Assembly: GCF_016734765.1 (NCBI RefSeq)
Contig: NZ_JAERQE010000001.1
Location: forward strand, 124,001-188,000
DNA length: 64,000 nucleotides
DNA from: Microvirga soli
Lineage (GTDB): Bacteria; Pseudomonadota; Alphaproteobacteria; Rhizobiales; Beijerinckiaceae
Reading direction: 5' to 3'
Made by a program: the position numbers and the translations under genes. Under the pieces are notes generated by a model. That model saw only the letters and a list, made by a program, of their open reading frames with translations. It was not told the origin of the DNA and searched no databases. Positions 1-8,855 of this stretch are shown here, in pieces. Numbering within the stretch: the stretch's first letter is position 1; each line of letters begins with the position of its first letter.

Positions 1-1
1 C

Positions 2-298
2 ACTGCCTGGGCGGAGTGGTTCGCCAGCGTTGGGGTGGAGATTGGCAATCCCCTGCGCGGCCCGCGCTTCGAGCAATTCGCCATGGTGGCTCAGGCCGCC
101 GCAGCGGGCCTCGGCGCCGCCCTGATCCCGCATTTCCTGATCGCGGACGAGCTGGCATCTGGACGCCTGGAGATCCTGTTCCCCAACAGCCTCGTCAGCG
201 GCGGCGCCTATTACCTCGTCTACCCGGAGCATAAGGCGGAGACGCCGCTGCTGCGCTCCTTCCGCGACTGGATCCTGGACCAGACCCGTCAGGGATAA
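2..298 (+). CDS. LysR-family transcriptional regulator, C-terminal part (5' end outside window)
   Basis: The reading frame is open from the first bases and ends at TAA 296-298, so only about 98 C-terminal residues are present. They match the end of a LysR effector-binding domain of the GcvA/AmpR-like subgroup: a WAEWF segment, a GPRFEQFAMVAQAAAAGLG helix and an ALIPHFLIADEL strand-helix. The DNA-binding domain lies upstream of the window, so target and ligand cannot be inferred. The gene is convergent with the following exporter and their ends overlap by 10 nt. The family call is well supported; the function is unknown. Confidence 0.85.
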   Translation, partial: TAWAEWFASVGVEIGNPLRGPRFEQFAMVAQAAAAGLGAALIPHFLIADELASGRLEILFPNSLVSGGAYYLVYPEHKAETPLLRSFRDWILDQTRQG

Positions 299-1560
299 AT
301 CCGCTTCGGCTTCATGGTCCTGAAACTCAAGGTCAGGGCCACACAGGCACAGACGAAGATGGCGCTCACCATCGACACGGACGTACCGTTGTAGAGGGCG
401 CTGACCAGCGCAATGACGGCAGCACCCGTGCTGAGCTGGAGAGTGCCCATGAGCGCCGAGGCTGTGCCGGCGATAGGGCCGTGCTCCTCGAGGGCCAGCA
501 CCGCCGTAGAAGGAATGACGAAGCCCAGGCAGCCGAAGGACAGGAACAGGAGACCCCACAGGACGAACGCATTGTCGACGCCGAGAAGCGTCAGCACGAA
601 CAGCAGCGTCACCGGAACGGAGAAACAGGAAATCGCGAACCGCACCACCCGTTCGGCGCCGAAGCGGCGCATGAACGTGCTGTTGAACTGGGCGCTGCCG
701 ATGAACGCGATGGCGTTCGACGCAAAGATCATGCTGTAGGCAGACGGCGTCATGCCAAAATGCTCGATGAAGATGACGGACGAACCGGCGAGATAGGCGA
801 AGAAGCTCGCCTGGCTGAACCCGCCGATGAAGGCAAGGCCGAGAAAGCGTCGGTCTTTTAAGAGAGCACCATAGGTTCTGAAAGCCTGTCCGATGCCTCC
901 CCTGCCCTGATCCTGCTTGTGTGTCTCGGGCAGAAGGAAGAGCACGACGGCAAGACCGCCGATGCCGATGAGCGCGATGGCCCAGAAAATCACGCGCCAG
1001 CTGAAGAACGCCGTCAGGGCGCTTCCGGCCAGAGGCGCGAGAATCGGGGAGACGCTGAAGACCAGCATGCTAGTGGCCATCAGGCGGGCCGCCTCATGGC
1101 CGGTATGCAGATCGCGAATGATCGCCCGGGGGATCACCATGGCCGCGCACGAGCCGACGCCCTGCAGGAAGCGGAAGGCGATCAGCGTCTCGACATTCGG
1201 GGCGAAGCTGCAGCCGATGCTCGCCAGCGCGAATAGTCCAAGTCCGGCGTAAAGCGGCGGCTTGCGCCCGAACCGATCCGAGAGCGGCCCATAGGCGATC
1301 TGGCAAATGGCAACCGCCAGGAAGAAGCTCATCAGGCTCATCTGTACGCCGCTCACATCAACCTGAAGCTCCCGGGCAATCGCCGGAAAGGCGGGCAGGT
1401 ACATGTCGATGGCAAACGGCCCGACGGCGGAGAGCATCCCGAGAATGAGCGCGTTGCGCAAAAAGGCGGACTTCATCGAAAAGGCTTTCTTCAAACCGGC
1501 CCATGGCCAGGACCGAGACATTGGCCTACCCGCTTCGGCGGAAGGGCTCAGCAATATCAT
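289..1560 (-). CDS. MFS drug exporter, Bcr/CflA family
   Basis: This is a 12-helix major facilitator, probably a proton-driven drug exporter of the Bcr/CflA (DHA1) group in the inner membrane. Seen: an N-terminal helix with FAIDMYLPAFPAIA, typical of Bcr/CflA proteins; the loop 2-3 signature GPLSDRFGRKPPLYAGL; and QGVGSCAAMVIPRAIIRDL in helix 4-5. The longest frame gives 423 aa, but Met29 (ATG at 1476) begins where family members usually begin and has an AAGAAAG stretch upstream, so 289-1476 is the likelier CDS. The gene is convergent with the LysR gene and divergent from the cellulose operon. Substrate unknown. Confidence 0.85.
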   Translation of the reverse strand: MILLSPSAEAGRPMSRSWPWAGLKKAFSMKSAFLRNALILGMLSAVGPFAIDMYLPAFPAIARELQVDVSGVQMSLMSFFLAVAICQIAYGPLSDRFGRKPPLYAGLGLFALASIGCSFAPNVETLIAFRFLQGVGSCAAMVIPRAIIRDLHTGHEAARLMATSMLVFSVSPILAPLAGSALTAFFSWRVIFWAIALIGIGGLAVVLFLLPETHKQDQGRGGIGQAFRTYGALLKDRRFLGLAFIGGFSQASFFAYLAGSSVIFIEHFGMTPSAYSMIFASNAIAFIGSAQFNSTFMRRFGAERVVRFAISCFSVPVTLLFVLTLLGVDNAFVLWGLLFLSFGCLGFVIPSTAVLALEEHGPIAGTASALMGTLQLSTGAAVIALVSALYNGTSVSMVSAIFVCACVALTLSFRTMKPKRIYP

Positions 1561-1882
1561 CAGGAGATCCGGGAGGCGCCCGGAGCTGATCGTTCCTGAG
1601 GGCGATGGGCCGTTTGTATGCCGTCCAATGGGCAGGTCAAGGCGAAGCCTCTACCGAGGCCGGATTATAGTCCGCGTCCCCGAAGATGCTTACTCTTCGT
1701 TAACCATGAATGGTCATAGCTGGTTAAACATCCAGCCGAATGGGCCTTCCGCTCCGGGGTTCGCCCCTGGAGCCGAACCTGCCTCGGCTGGTCGGCTGGC
1801 CACCAGAGGTTCCGCGTTCCGCATGATTGCTTCGATGCCTGGGAATCAGATGCACTTCGGCGCTGCAGCGTCCGAGGCCTGC
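1561..1882. other. Intergenic region between the MFS gene and bcsN (322 nt)
   Basis: This gap should hold the promoters of the divergent MFS and cellulose transcription units. A reading frame that joins bcsN is open across it, but it lacks protein-like composition. I see overlapping inverted repeats around 1700-1727 (listed separately) and no RNA gene. No clear -35/-10 pair stands out by eye. Confidence 0.5.
1700..1727. promoter_or_regulatory. Inverted repeats upstream of the cellulose operon, candidate operator
   Basis: TTAACCA at 1700-1706 is repeated in inverse as TGGTTAA at 1721-1727, with a 14-nt spacer. Nested within it, ACCAT (1703-1707) and ATGGT (1710-1714) form a second inverted repeat around GA. 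The site is in the AT-richest part of the gap, about 155 nt before the bcsN start. Two overlapping dyads suggest a protein-binding site; the protein is unknown. Confidence 0.35.
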
Positions 1883-2803
1883 ATGACCTGTGGCCATCGG
1901 CGCCCGGGAGGCCTTGGCCGGTTCCTGAAGTTGCTCACCGCCGCAGCCGCTCTGATGAGCCTTGCCGCGTGCGCAGGCCGCTCCGATCTCGACTATGCGA
2001 CCCTGAACTCTGAGGTTCCTGCAACCCGCGCGATCGTCGTCCCTCCACCGGGAGGTCCCTCCGTCGTGGCTGCTCTGCAGCGGACCTACCAGAACGGCAT
2101 CTCGCAGGAGATCGCCCTGTCGACGGCCTCGCGGACGAGCGGACAGAACGCCTTCTACGTGAGCCTGCTCAACAACACGGCGAGCAGCATGGAGATCCCG
2201 GAAACGCTCTCACTGTCTCCTCTAACTCCTGATCGGATCGAGAGAGAGATGGAGGAGCGGATCCCCGGGGTCGAGATGCAGACGTCCCTGGTCTACGTCC
2301 AGAACAAGTTCGGCCCCTTCGGATTTGCCACGGGACGCTCCGCTTCGGGCGACCTTTGCCTTTACGCCTGGCAGCAGATCGAACCCGACAAGCCCGCCAT
2401 TCTGGTGCCGGGCGGGGCGATCTCGGTCCGCCTGCGTCTGTGCGATGCCGATGCCAGCGTCGATCAGCTCCTGCGGGTCATGTATGGCTACACGATCGCG
2501 GCCTATTACCGCCAGGAATCGTGGAATCCCTACGGTGATCCGCCGTCACCGCCCGCCGGCTTCGGGCAGGCCGACGCGCCGATGTATCCGCTGGGCCTCA
2601 ACGCCCGAGAGGACGCTACTGTGATCCGCCGGCGTGTCTTGTCCACGGAAACCCGCCGCTCGCCTATGCGAGAGGAAATGTCCGGACGCGTGATCGACAA
2701 GGATACGGTCGAGCCTGCAATTCCTACCCCGTCCGTGCCACAGAATACAGCGCCCTTGGGCGGCTACCCCGTGGTGCCACCGCCACCGCCACCGAGCGAG
2801 TAA
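1883..2803 (+). CDS. bcsN: Cellulose biosynthesis lipoprotein BcsN
   Basis: Probable BcsN, an accessory protein found first in alphaproteobacterial type III cellulose operons; its biochemical role is not established. From ATG 1883 the product is 306 aa with an n-region rich in Arg/Lys, a short hydrophobic stretch and a lipobox LAAC ending at Cys29, so it is probably a lipoprotein. The mature part starts variable, has a conserved-looking block VVPPPGGPSVVAALQRTY, and ends in a proline-rich tail. The frame is open far upstream (ATGs at 1823, 1835, 1850), but 1883 has GAGG five bases ahead and gives a normal lipoprotein signal. It precedes bcsA by 164 AT-rich bases. The BcsN name rests on position and general resemblance. 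Confidence 0.7.
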   Translation: MTCGHRRPGGLGRFLKLLTAAAALMSLAACAGRSDLDYATLNSEVPATRAIVVPPPGGPSVVAALQRTYQNGISQEIALSTASRTSGQNAFYVSLLNNTASSMEIPETLSLSPLTPDRIEREMEERIPGVEMQTSLVYVQNKFGPFGFATGRSASGDLCLYAWQQIEPDKPAILVPGGAISVRLRLCDADASVDQLLRVMYGYTIAAYYRQESWNPYGDPPSPPAGFGQADAPMYPLGLNAREDATVIRRRVLSTETRRSPMREEMSGRVIDKDTVEPAIPTPSVPQNTAPLGGYPVVPPPPPPSE

Positions 2804-2815
2804 AAGCCAAGTCTA

Positions 2816-2843
2816 GTTATATATATGTAATAACGTTATATAT
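2816..2843. promoter_or_regulatory. AT-rich direct repeat and palindrome between bcsN and bcsA
   Basis: GTTATATAT occurs at 2816-2824 and again at 2835-2843, 19 nt apart start to start (about two helical turns). Between and overlapping them is the perfect 10-bp palindrome ATAACGTTAT (2830-2839). The whole 2812-2900 stretch is strikingly AT-rich against the GC-rich surroundings. This arrangement fits an internal promoter/operator for bcsABZK, for binding by a nucleoid protein or dimeric regulator. No function can be assigned from sequence alone. Confidence 0.4.
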
Positions 2844-2967
2844 CGATTTATTTACCGATGTGACAATAGGCCTAAGCAAAGATAGAGATATATTAATAGA
2901 CCTGGCTCCAGGGTTGAATTAAGCGTGCACTCTCCCACGCGAACACTCAAGCCGAGAATCCGGACAA

Positions 2968-5163
2968 ATGCGAGCAGGTCTTATCGTGGCCCTTTGGGCA
3001 GTGGCGGCGATCCTGATTGTCTCGCTTGTCGTTCTTCCCATCAGCCTTCAGGCGCATCTCGTTGCGGGCCTCACCGTCGTGGCCTGCATGATCATCATCA
3101 AGTTCTTTCGAGCCCAAGGCATCTGGCGCCAGATCGCCCTGGCGCTGGGCACCGCAATTGTGCTGCGCTACGTCTTCTGGCGGACCACCAGCACCATCCC
3201 GCCGATCACAGAAGTGGCGAACTTCATCCCCGGCTTTCTGCTGTACCTGGCCGAGATGTACAGCGTCATGATGCTCTTCTTGAGCCTCTTCGTGGTCTCC
3301 AGCCCGATGCCCTCGCGCAAGGCGCCCCAGATCGACCCGCATAACCTGCCCACCGTCGATGTCTTCGTTCCAAGCTACAACGAAGGCGCCGACCTTCTGG
3401 CCACGACGCTTGCGGCCGCCAAGGCCATGACCTATCCGCAGGCCAAGCTGACGGTCTGGCTTCTGGACGATGGTGGCACGGATGAGAAATGCAGCTCTCC
3501 GAATGCGCTCGCCGCGCAGCAGGCCAGGGAACGCCGCGCGGAGCTGCAGGCCCTGTGCGCTGCGCTCGACGTCCGCTACCTGACCCGCGCCCGCAACCTG
3601 CACGCCAAGGCCGGCAACCTCAACAACGGCCTCGATCATTCCACGAGCGATCTGGTTGCCGTCTTCGATGCCGACCATGCCCCGGCCCGGAACTTCCTGA
3701 CCGAGACCGTCGGCTACTTCACGGCCGACAAGAGCCTGTTTCTGGTCCAGACGCCCCACTTCTTCATCAACCCCGATCCGCTCGAGCGCAATCTCGGCAC
3801 GTTCCAGACCATGCCGTCGGAGAACGAGATGTTCTACGGCGTCATCCAGCGCGGCCTGGACAAGTGGGATGCGGCCTTCTTCTGCGGCTCGGCCGCGGTG
3901 CTCCGGCGCGAGGCATTGCAGGAGACCAACGGTTTCAGCGGCGTCAGCATCACGGAAGACTGCGAAACCGCTCTCGAGCTCCATTCCCGCGGCTGGACGA
4001 GCGCCTATGTGGACAAGCCCCTGATCGCCGGCCTGCAGCCGGACAGCTTCGCCAGCTTCATCGGCCAGCGCTCGCGCTGGGCTCAGGGCATGATGCAGAT
4101 CCTCCGCTACAAGTTCCCGCCCTTCAAGCGGGGCCTGAAGCTGTCGCAGCGCCTGTGCTACATGTCGAGCAGCATGTTCTGGCTGTTCCCGTTCTCGCGG
4201 TTCTGCTTTCTCATTTCGCCGCTCTGCTATCTGTTCTTCTCGCTGGAGATCTTCACGGCATCGGGAGGCGAGTTCTTCGCCTACACGTTCACCTACATGA
4301 TGGTGAACTTCATGATGCAGAACTACCTCTATGGCCGCTATCGCTGGCCATGGATTTCGGATCTCTACGAATATGTGCAGACGATCTACCTTCTGCCCGC
4401 CATTCTGTCGGTGATCGCCAATCCGAGCAAGCCCACCTTCAAGGTCACGTCGAAGAACGAGACCATGGACGAGAGCCGGGTGTCGGAACTAGGAACGCCC
4501 TATTTCATCATCTTCGGCATCCTGCTCCTCGGGGTCGTGGCCACAGGTGTGCGGGTCTGGGCGGAGCCCTACAAGGCCGACCTGACCCTCGTCACGGGAG
4601 CCTGGAACATCCTCAACCTGATCATCGCAGGCTGCGCTCTCGGGGTCGTGTCGGAGCGGGCGACGCGCCGCCTGAGCCACCGGGTCCGGGTCGAGCGGCC
4701 TTGCCGTTTTGTCATGGGCGACGAGGTCATCGATGCGGTTCTGAAGGACGTGTCGGTCGGCGGCGCACGGCTTCATGTGCCTCCCTCGGTCGAGCCCAGG
4801 TTGAAGAAGGGAGCCGCCGGCACCCTCGAGTTCCAGCCCTTCGCCAACCTTCCGGTTCAGCATCTGCCGGTGGAGATCCGCAAGGTCGGTATGGACGACA
4901 AAGGGCTGCTGCTGGGATGCCGTTTCGTGACCGAGAAGGCCGAGCACCGGAAGATGATTGCCGACCTCGTCTTCGCCAATGCGGATCAGTGGAGCGATTT
5001 CCAAAGGAACCGGCACTACGATATCGGCGTGCTGCGCGGAACGCTCTGGTTCTTCATGGTGGCGTTCTATCAGACCGGCCGGGGCCTCTCCTACTTCTTC
5101 GGCCTGCAGCGGATCGGCAGCTCCTCCCCTCCGGCCCCCTCCGTCGCCGTAACCGTCAAGTAG
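2968..5163 (+). CDS. bcsA: Cellulose synthase catalytic subunit BcsA with PilZ domain
   Basis: Family 2 glycosyltransferase that polymerises UDP-glucose to cellulose and extrudes the chain through the inner membrane. Seen: N-terminal membrane helices; the GT-A domain with DD at 167-168, DAD at 234-236, catalytic TED ending at Asp331 and QRSRW at 367-371; a further helix block; then a PilZ domain with RLSHR at 568-572 and DxSxxG at 594-599. These PilZ motifs are those that bind cyclic di-GMP, so synthesis should need this messenger. Length 731 aa is normal. bcsB follows after 9 nt, so the two are translationally close. All key residues are intact. Confidence 0.97.
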   Translation: MRAGLIVALWAVAAILIVSLVVLPISLQAHLVAGLTVVACMIIIKFFRAQGIWRQIALALGTAIVLRYVFWRTTSTIPPITEVANFIPGFLLYLAEMYSVMMLFLSLFVVSSPMPSRKAPQIDPHNLPTVDVFVPSYNEGADLLATTLAAAKAMTYPQAKLTVWLLDDGGTDEKCSSPNALAAQQARERRAELQALCAALDVRYLTRARNLHAKAGNLNNGLDHSTSDLVAVFDADHAPARNFLTETVGYFTADKSLFLVQTPHFFINPDPLERNLGTFQTMPSENEMFYGVIQRGLDKWDAAFFCGSAAVLRREALQETNGFSGVSITEDCETALELHSRGWTSAYVDKPLIAGLQPDSFASFIGQRSRWAQGMMQILRYKFPPFKRGLKLSQRLCYMSSSMFWLFPFSRFCFLISPLCYLFFSLEIFTASGGEFFAYTFTYMMVNFMMQNYLYGRYRWPWISDLYEYVQTIYLLPAILSVIANPSKPTFKVTSKNETMDESRVSELGTPYFIIFGILLLGVVATGVRVWAEPYKADLTLVTGAWNILNLIIAGCALGVVSERATRRLSHRVRVERPCRFVMGDEVIDAVLKDVSVGGARLHVPPSVEPRLKKGAAGTLEFQPFANLPVQHLPVEIRKVGMDDKGLLLGCRFVTEKAEHRKMIADLVFANADQWSDFQRNRHYDIGVLRGTLWFFMVAFYQTGRGLSYFFGLQRIGSSSPPAPSVAVTVK

Positions 5164-5172
5164 AGGTGTGCC

Positions 5173-7746
5173 GTGCGCCGCGTTCTGATCCTCTTCCTGC
5201 TCGGTCTGCAAGCCATGGGAGCAGAGAGCGCCTTCGCCCAGGCGACGCCGTTCAACATGGCGCCCGGCGGCACGAGCGCCCCTCAGGCGGCCCCCGCTCC
5301 TGCGCCAAGTCAGGCTGCGCCAGCCTCACCCTTCGACATGCGCCAGCCCGGCTCGCCCCCTTCCGCAGCACCGGCTCCACGACCGGCAGAACCGCAGCCG
5401 GCTCCACCCGCCGGCACAGCCGCACCGTTCAGCATGGGACCGCGCAATACAGCTCCTCCGGCAGGAGCCGTTGGAAGTGCTTCCCCGCCTGTCCCGCCCG
5501 TTCGCGCGCCGGTCGCCACGAATGCTCCGGCTGCGCGTAGCGCCGTGCGCATCGAGCGGCCGATCCTTCCCTTCGAGACGCTCCGCTTCGAAGGTGAAAC
5601 GGACGCCCGGTCATGGACCTTCCATCTCACGCAGGACGAAGCCGCGAGCGGAACCACTCTCTCGATGGGTTACAAGAACGCGGTTGTGGTCATGCCCGAG
5701 GGCTCTCGCCTGAGGATCGCGATCAACGGCGAATCCGTGCTCGACACGCCGGTCTCCTCGTCGAACGACATCAAGCGCGTGACGGCTTCGATCCGCCAGG
5801 GCCTGCTCCGTCCGGGGCAGAACATCATTCGCATGGAAGCCCTCCAGCGCCATCGGACGGACTGCACCGTCGCGGCCACCTATGAGCTCTGGACCGATGT
5901 GGACTCAGCCTCCACCCGTCTCATCTTCGCCGAGGGCGCGACCAAGACCCTGCGCGGCTTGGACGATCTGCCGGCCGTAGGCGTCGACACCGCAGGCGTC
6001 ACGACGATCCGGGTGGTTGCGCCCAAGATCTACAGGCCCGAGATCCGGGACCGGCTGCTGCGTCTCGTGCAGACGGTTGCCCTGCGCGGACGCTATGCCC
6101 ATCCGGAGATCCAAGTCATGGAATCCGATCCGGGTCCCTCGCCCGTCGGGACGATCAAGGTCGCCATGGGTCTTGCCGGCGAGCTGCGCGGCCTCGTGCC
6201 CGGCATTCCGGATGCCGCCATGACGCAACCCCTGACCATGATGATGCAGGAGCCCGGCTCCATCGGCTCGACCCTGGTGGTCGCAGGCCCCACATGGCAG
6301 GATCTCGACACGGCGATCGGGATCGTCAGAGCTCAGGGCGTCAATCCTCTCAACGCCGAGCGCGGGGTGATCGACACGGCTTCCTGGCACTGGCCCGAGG
6401 TTCCAACAGCCTTCGGCGATCAATCCTTCCGCTTTGCCGATCTCGGCGTGCCGACGCAGGAATTCTCTGGCCGACGCTTGAAGGCGGATATGGCCATCAA
6501 TCTCCCGTCCGATTTCTATGCCACCGAGTACGGAGAAGCGATCCTGCATCTCGATGCGGCCTACACGTCGGCGGTTCGGCCCGGCAGCCATGTGAACGTG
6601 TTCGTCAACGGCATGATCAGCACGCAGATGACGATCACCACGCAGGGGGACATCGTCCGCCGGCATACGGTTCGGGTGCCGCTCAAGAACTTCAAATCCG
6701 GATTCAACCGCGTCACCATCGAGGCGGCCCTGATGACGGACGCGGACGCGCGCTGCGCACCGGGCGAGACTCTCTCCGAGACGAACCGCTTCGTGCTGTT
6801 CGACACGACCACGCTGGAGTTCCCGAATTTCGGGCGGATCGGCCGTCTGCCCGATCTGGCGGTTCTCGGCGCCGGTCGTTTCTCGGACGAGGACCTCCCC
6901 ACGACCGTCGTCCTTGCGCGCCCCGACGCGCTGAACCTGTCCGCCGCCGGAACCCTGCTCGCCCGCATGGCGCGCAACGCCGGCCAGCCGGTGCGGGCGC
7001 AATTCGCCAATGCGGCTTCCGCGGAGGACGAGTCGGTTCTGTTCATCGGCGCCGTCGACCAGATCCCGCCCGGCATGCTCAGCCGCGTGAGGGTGACGGA
7101 GCATCTGCGCATGATGTGGCCCTCGACGCCGGTCGCAGGCAAAGGAGCGCCACAGACGGCAAGCGCGGATTTCACCATGCCCCTAAGCGAGGCATCGCCC
7201 GACCGCGTGGCCACGGCCTCGACCGACGAGGTCCGCAGGCGCTGGTCGGATACGTTTCAGCGCCGCGGCATCATTCAGCAGACGGTCGGCGCCGTGCAGG
7301 ATTGGCTGGAAAAGACCTTCAGCCTCTCCATGTCATCGCTGAGGCTGGAGGAGCGCACCGACGCTCCTTATGAACCGCCGCAGCGAGCCTCCCTGCTCAT
7401 GGCGCAGAGCCGCACGGAAGGTGCAGGGGTCTGGACTCTCGTCACCGCCCGTACGGATCGTGCGCTTGCGGACGAGATGGCCCGTCTGGCCAATCCGATG
7501 CTCTGGTCTCAGGTCTCGGGACGCGCCATCGCTCTGGAGCCGAGGGAAGTGAAGCTGCAGATCGAGCCCATCAGCGATTATCGCTTCGTGCAGACGCAGC
7601 CGCCCTCGCTGACGAATCTTCGCCTCGTTGCGGCGAACTGGATGTCCGCCAACATCCTCCAATATGCTCTCGTCATGCTGGCGTGCTGCACGTTCCTCGG
7701 CGTCGCAACCGCCCTGCTCCTGAGCCGATTGGGCCGTCGCTCATGA
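5173..7746 (+). CDS. bcsB: Cellulose synthase regulatory/periplasmic subunit BcsB
   Basis: Periplasmic partner of BcsA that guides the nascent glucan and completes the synthase. The start is GTG 5173, with AGAGG placed correctly upstream. A signal peptide ends near AFAQ (residue 25). It is followed by an unusual Pro/Ala-rich stretch (about residues 30-115) with three PFxM repeats (PFNM, PFDM, PFSM). The two carbohydrate-binding and flavodoxin-like repeats of the family follow. A single C-terminal membrane helix near residues 828-850 anchors it next to BcsA. Length 857 aa is at the long end because of the N-terminal insert. The stop overlaps the bcsZ start (ATGA). Confidence 0.94.
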   Translation: MRRVLILFLLGLQAMGAESAFAQATPFNMAPGGTSAPQAAPAPAPSQAAPASPFDMRQPGSPPSAAPAPRPAEPQPAPPAGTAAPFSMGPRNTAPPAGAVGSASPPVPPVRAPVATNAPAARSAVRIERPILPFETLRFEGETDARSWTFHLTQDEAASGTTLSMGYKNAVVVMPEGSRLRIAINGESVLDTPVSSSNDIKRVTASIRQGLLRPGQNIIRMEALQRHRTDCTVAATYELWTDVDSASTRLIFAEGATKTLRGLDDLPAVGVDTAGVTTIRVVAPKIYRPEIRDRLLRLVQTVALRGRYAHPEIQVMESDPGPSPVGTIKVAMGLAGELRGLVPGIPDAAMTQPLTMMMQEPGSIGSTLVVAGPTWQDLDTAIGIVRAQGVNPLNAERGVIDTASWHWPEVPTAFGDQSFRFADLGVPTQEFSGRRLKADMAINLPSDFYATEYGEAILHLDAAYTSAVRPGSHVNVFVNGMISTQMTITTQGDIVRRHTVRVPLKNFKSGFNRVTIEAALMTDADARCAPGETLSETNRFVLFDTTTLEFPNFGRIGRLPDLAVLGAGRFSDEDLPTTVVLARPDALNLSAAGTLLARMARNAGQPVRAQFANAASAEDESVLFIGAVDQIPPGMLSRVRVTEHLRMMWPSTPVAGKGAPQTASADFTMPLSEASPDRVATASTDEVRRRWSDTFQRRGIIQQTVGAVQDWLEKTFSLSMSSLRLEERTDAPYEPPQRASLLMAQSRTEGAGVWTLVTARTDRALADEMARLANPMLWSQVSGRAIALEPREVKLQIEPISDYRFVQTQPPSLTNLRLVAANWMSANILQYALVMLACCTFLGVATALLLSRLGRRS

Positions 7747-8855
7747 CGCGCCGGGTGCCGCGCCTTGCTCCGCTCCTGCCGTGGCTCCTCGCCATGTTCT
7801 CCCTCGTCATGGCCCCGATGGCATCTTCCCAAAGCCTCTCCGTGCAGCCGCCGAAGATTGCAGGAACCGTCTCATCGGAGGATTGGGAGGCCTACCGCTC
7901 CCGTTTCGTCGAGGACAGCGGCCGTGTGGTCGACACGGCCAACGGCAATATCAGCCACAGCGAGGGTCAGGGATACGGTCTTCTTCTCGCCCTGGCCGCG
8001 TCCGACCGGCGCTCCTTCGAGCAGATCTGGAGCTTCACCTTCACCGAACTGCTTATCCGGGATGACGGTCTGGCGGTCTGGAAGTGGGATCCCGGCGCAA
8101 AGCCCAGGGTGACGGACCGCAACAACGCCACCGACGGCGATCTCCTCATCGCCTATGCGTTGGCAAAAGCCGGCGAGGTCTGGCAGGAGCCCCGTTACAC
8201 CACTGCGGCGCAGAAACTCGCCAAAGCCATCGGCAAGAACACGTTCGGTCGCAGCAACCGCTCCCTCATCCTTCTGCCAGGCGCCCACGGCTTCGGTGCA
8301 GGCGATCGTCCCGATGGTCCGGTGGTGAACCTCTCCTACTGGGTTTTCGAGGCTTTCCCCGTGATGGCGGCGCTCGCGCCGGAATATGAATGGAACCGCA
8401 TCTGGCGCGACGGGGTCATGCTTCTGCAGCAGGCGACCTCAGGCCGCGTGCGGCTTCCGGCGGACTGGCTCTCCCTTCAGAGCGGATTGCAGCCGAAGCC
8501 CGCGGACGGTTTCCCGCCGGAGTTCGGTTACAACTCCTTAAGGATACCGCTTTACCTGTTGAGAGCAGGGATGACTGATTTGGAGTGGTTGAGAGCCCTC
8601 AAGCAGCGCTGGTCTGCGGAGAATGAAGGGGTTGCCGTAGTCAACGTGGTGACCGGACAGATCCGGGAACGGTTGATGGACCAAGGCTACGCCATTCTGC
8701 CTGCCGCTCTGGCCTGTGTGCTCGAAGGAACGCCTGTTCCGGCAGCGCTGAGGACGTTTGAGCCGAGCCTCTATTATCCGTCCACCCTGTATCTTTTGGC
8801 GAAATCCCTGCTGGGTGAGAAATATCCGCAATGCGTCTCGTCGGCAGCGCCATAA
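7743..8855 (+). CDS. bcsZ: Periplasmic endo-1,4-beta-glucanase BcsZ (GH8)
   Basis: Secreted cellulase that trims or relieves tangled cellulose during synthesis. The start ATG 7743 overlaps the bcsB stop by 4 nt (ATGA) and gives 370 aa with a clear signal peptide (cleavage near ASSQ). The GH8 landmarks are present: SEGQGYGLLLA with the general acid Glu74, and NATDGDLLIAYAL around residues 129-140. A conserved PPEFGYNSLRIPLYL segment lies in the C-terminal half. Length agrees with the family. The fourth gene of the operon, bcsK, starts 25 nt before its end. Confidence 0.95.
   Translation: MTRRVPRLAPLLPWLLAMFSLVMAPMASSQSLSVQPPKIAGTVSSEDWEAYRSRFVEDSGRVVDTANGNISHSEGQGYGLLLALAASDRRSFEQIWSFTFTELLIRDDGLAVWKWDPGAKPRVTDRNNATDGDLLIAYALAKAGEVWQEPRYTTAAQKLAKAIGKNTFGRSNRSLILLPGAHGFGAGDRPDGPVVNLSYWVFEAFPVMAALAPEYEWNRIWRDGVMLLQQATSGRVRLPADWLSLQSGLQPKPADGFPPEFGYNSLRIPLYLLRAGMTDLEWLRALKQRWSAENEGVAVVNVVTGQIRERLMDQGYAILPAALACVLEGTPVPAALRTFEPSLYYPSTLYLLAKSLLGEKYPQCVSSAAP

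Noticed and set aside
1403..1882. Upstream extension of bcsN to ATG 1403
   Set aside because: It would place 160 residues before a lipoprotein signal and overlap the MFS gene start.
3489..5540. 683-aa frame overlapping bcsA
   Set aside because: Out-of-frame shadow with extreme Arg/Ala/Pro content; it crosses the bcsA/bcsB border.
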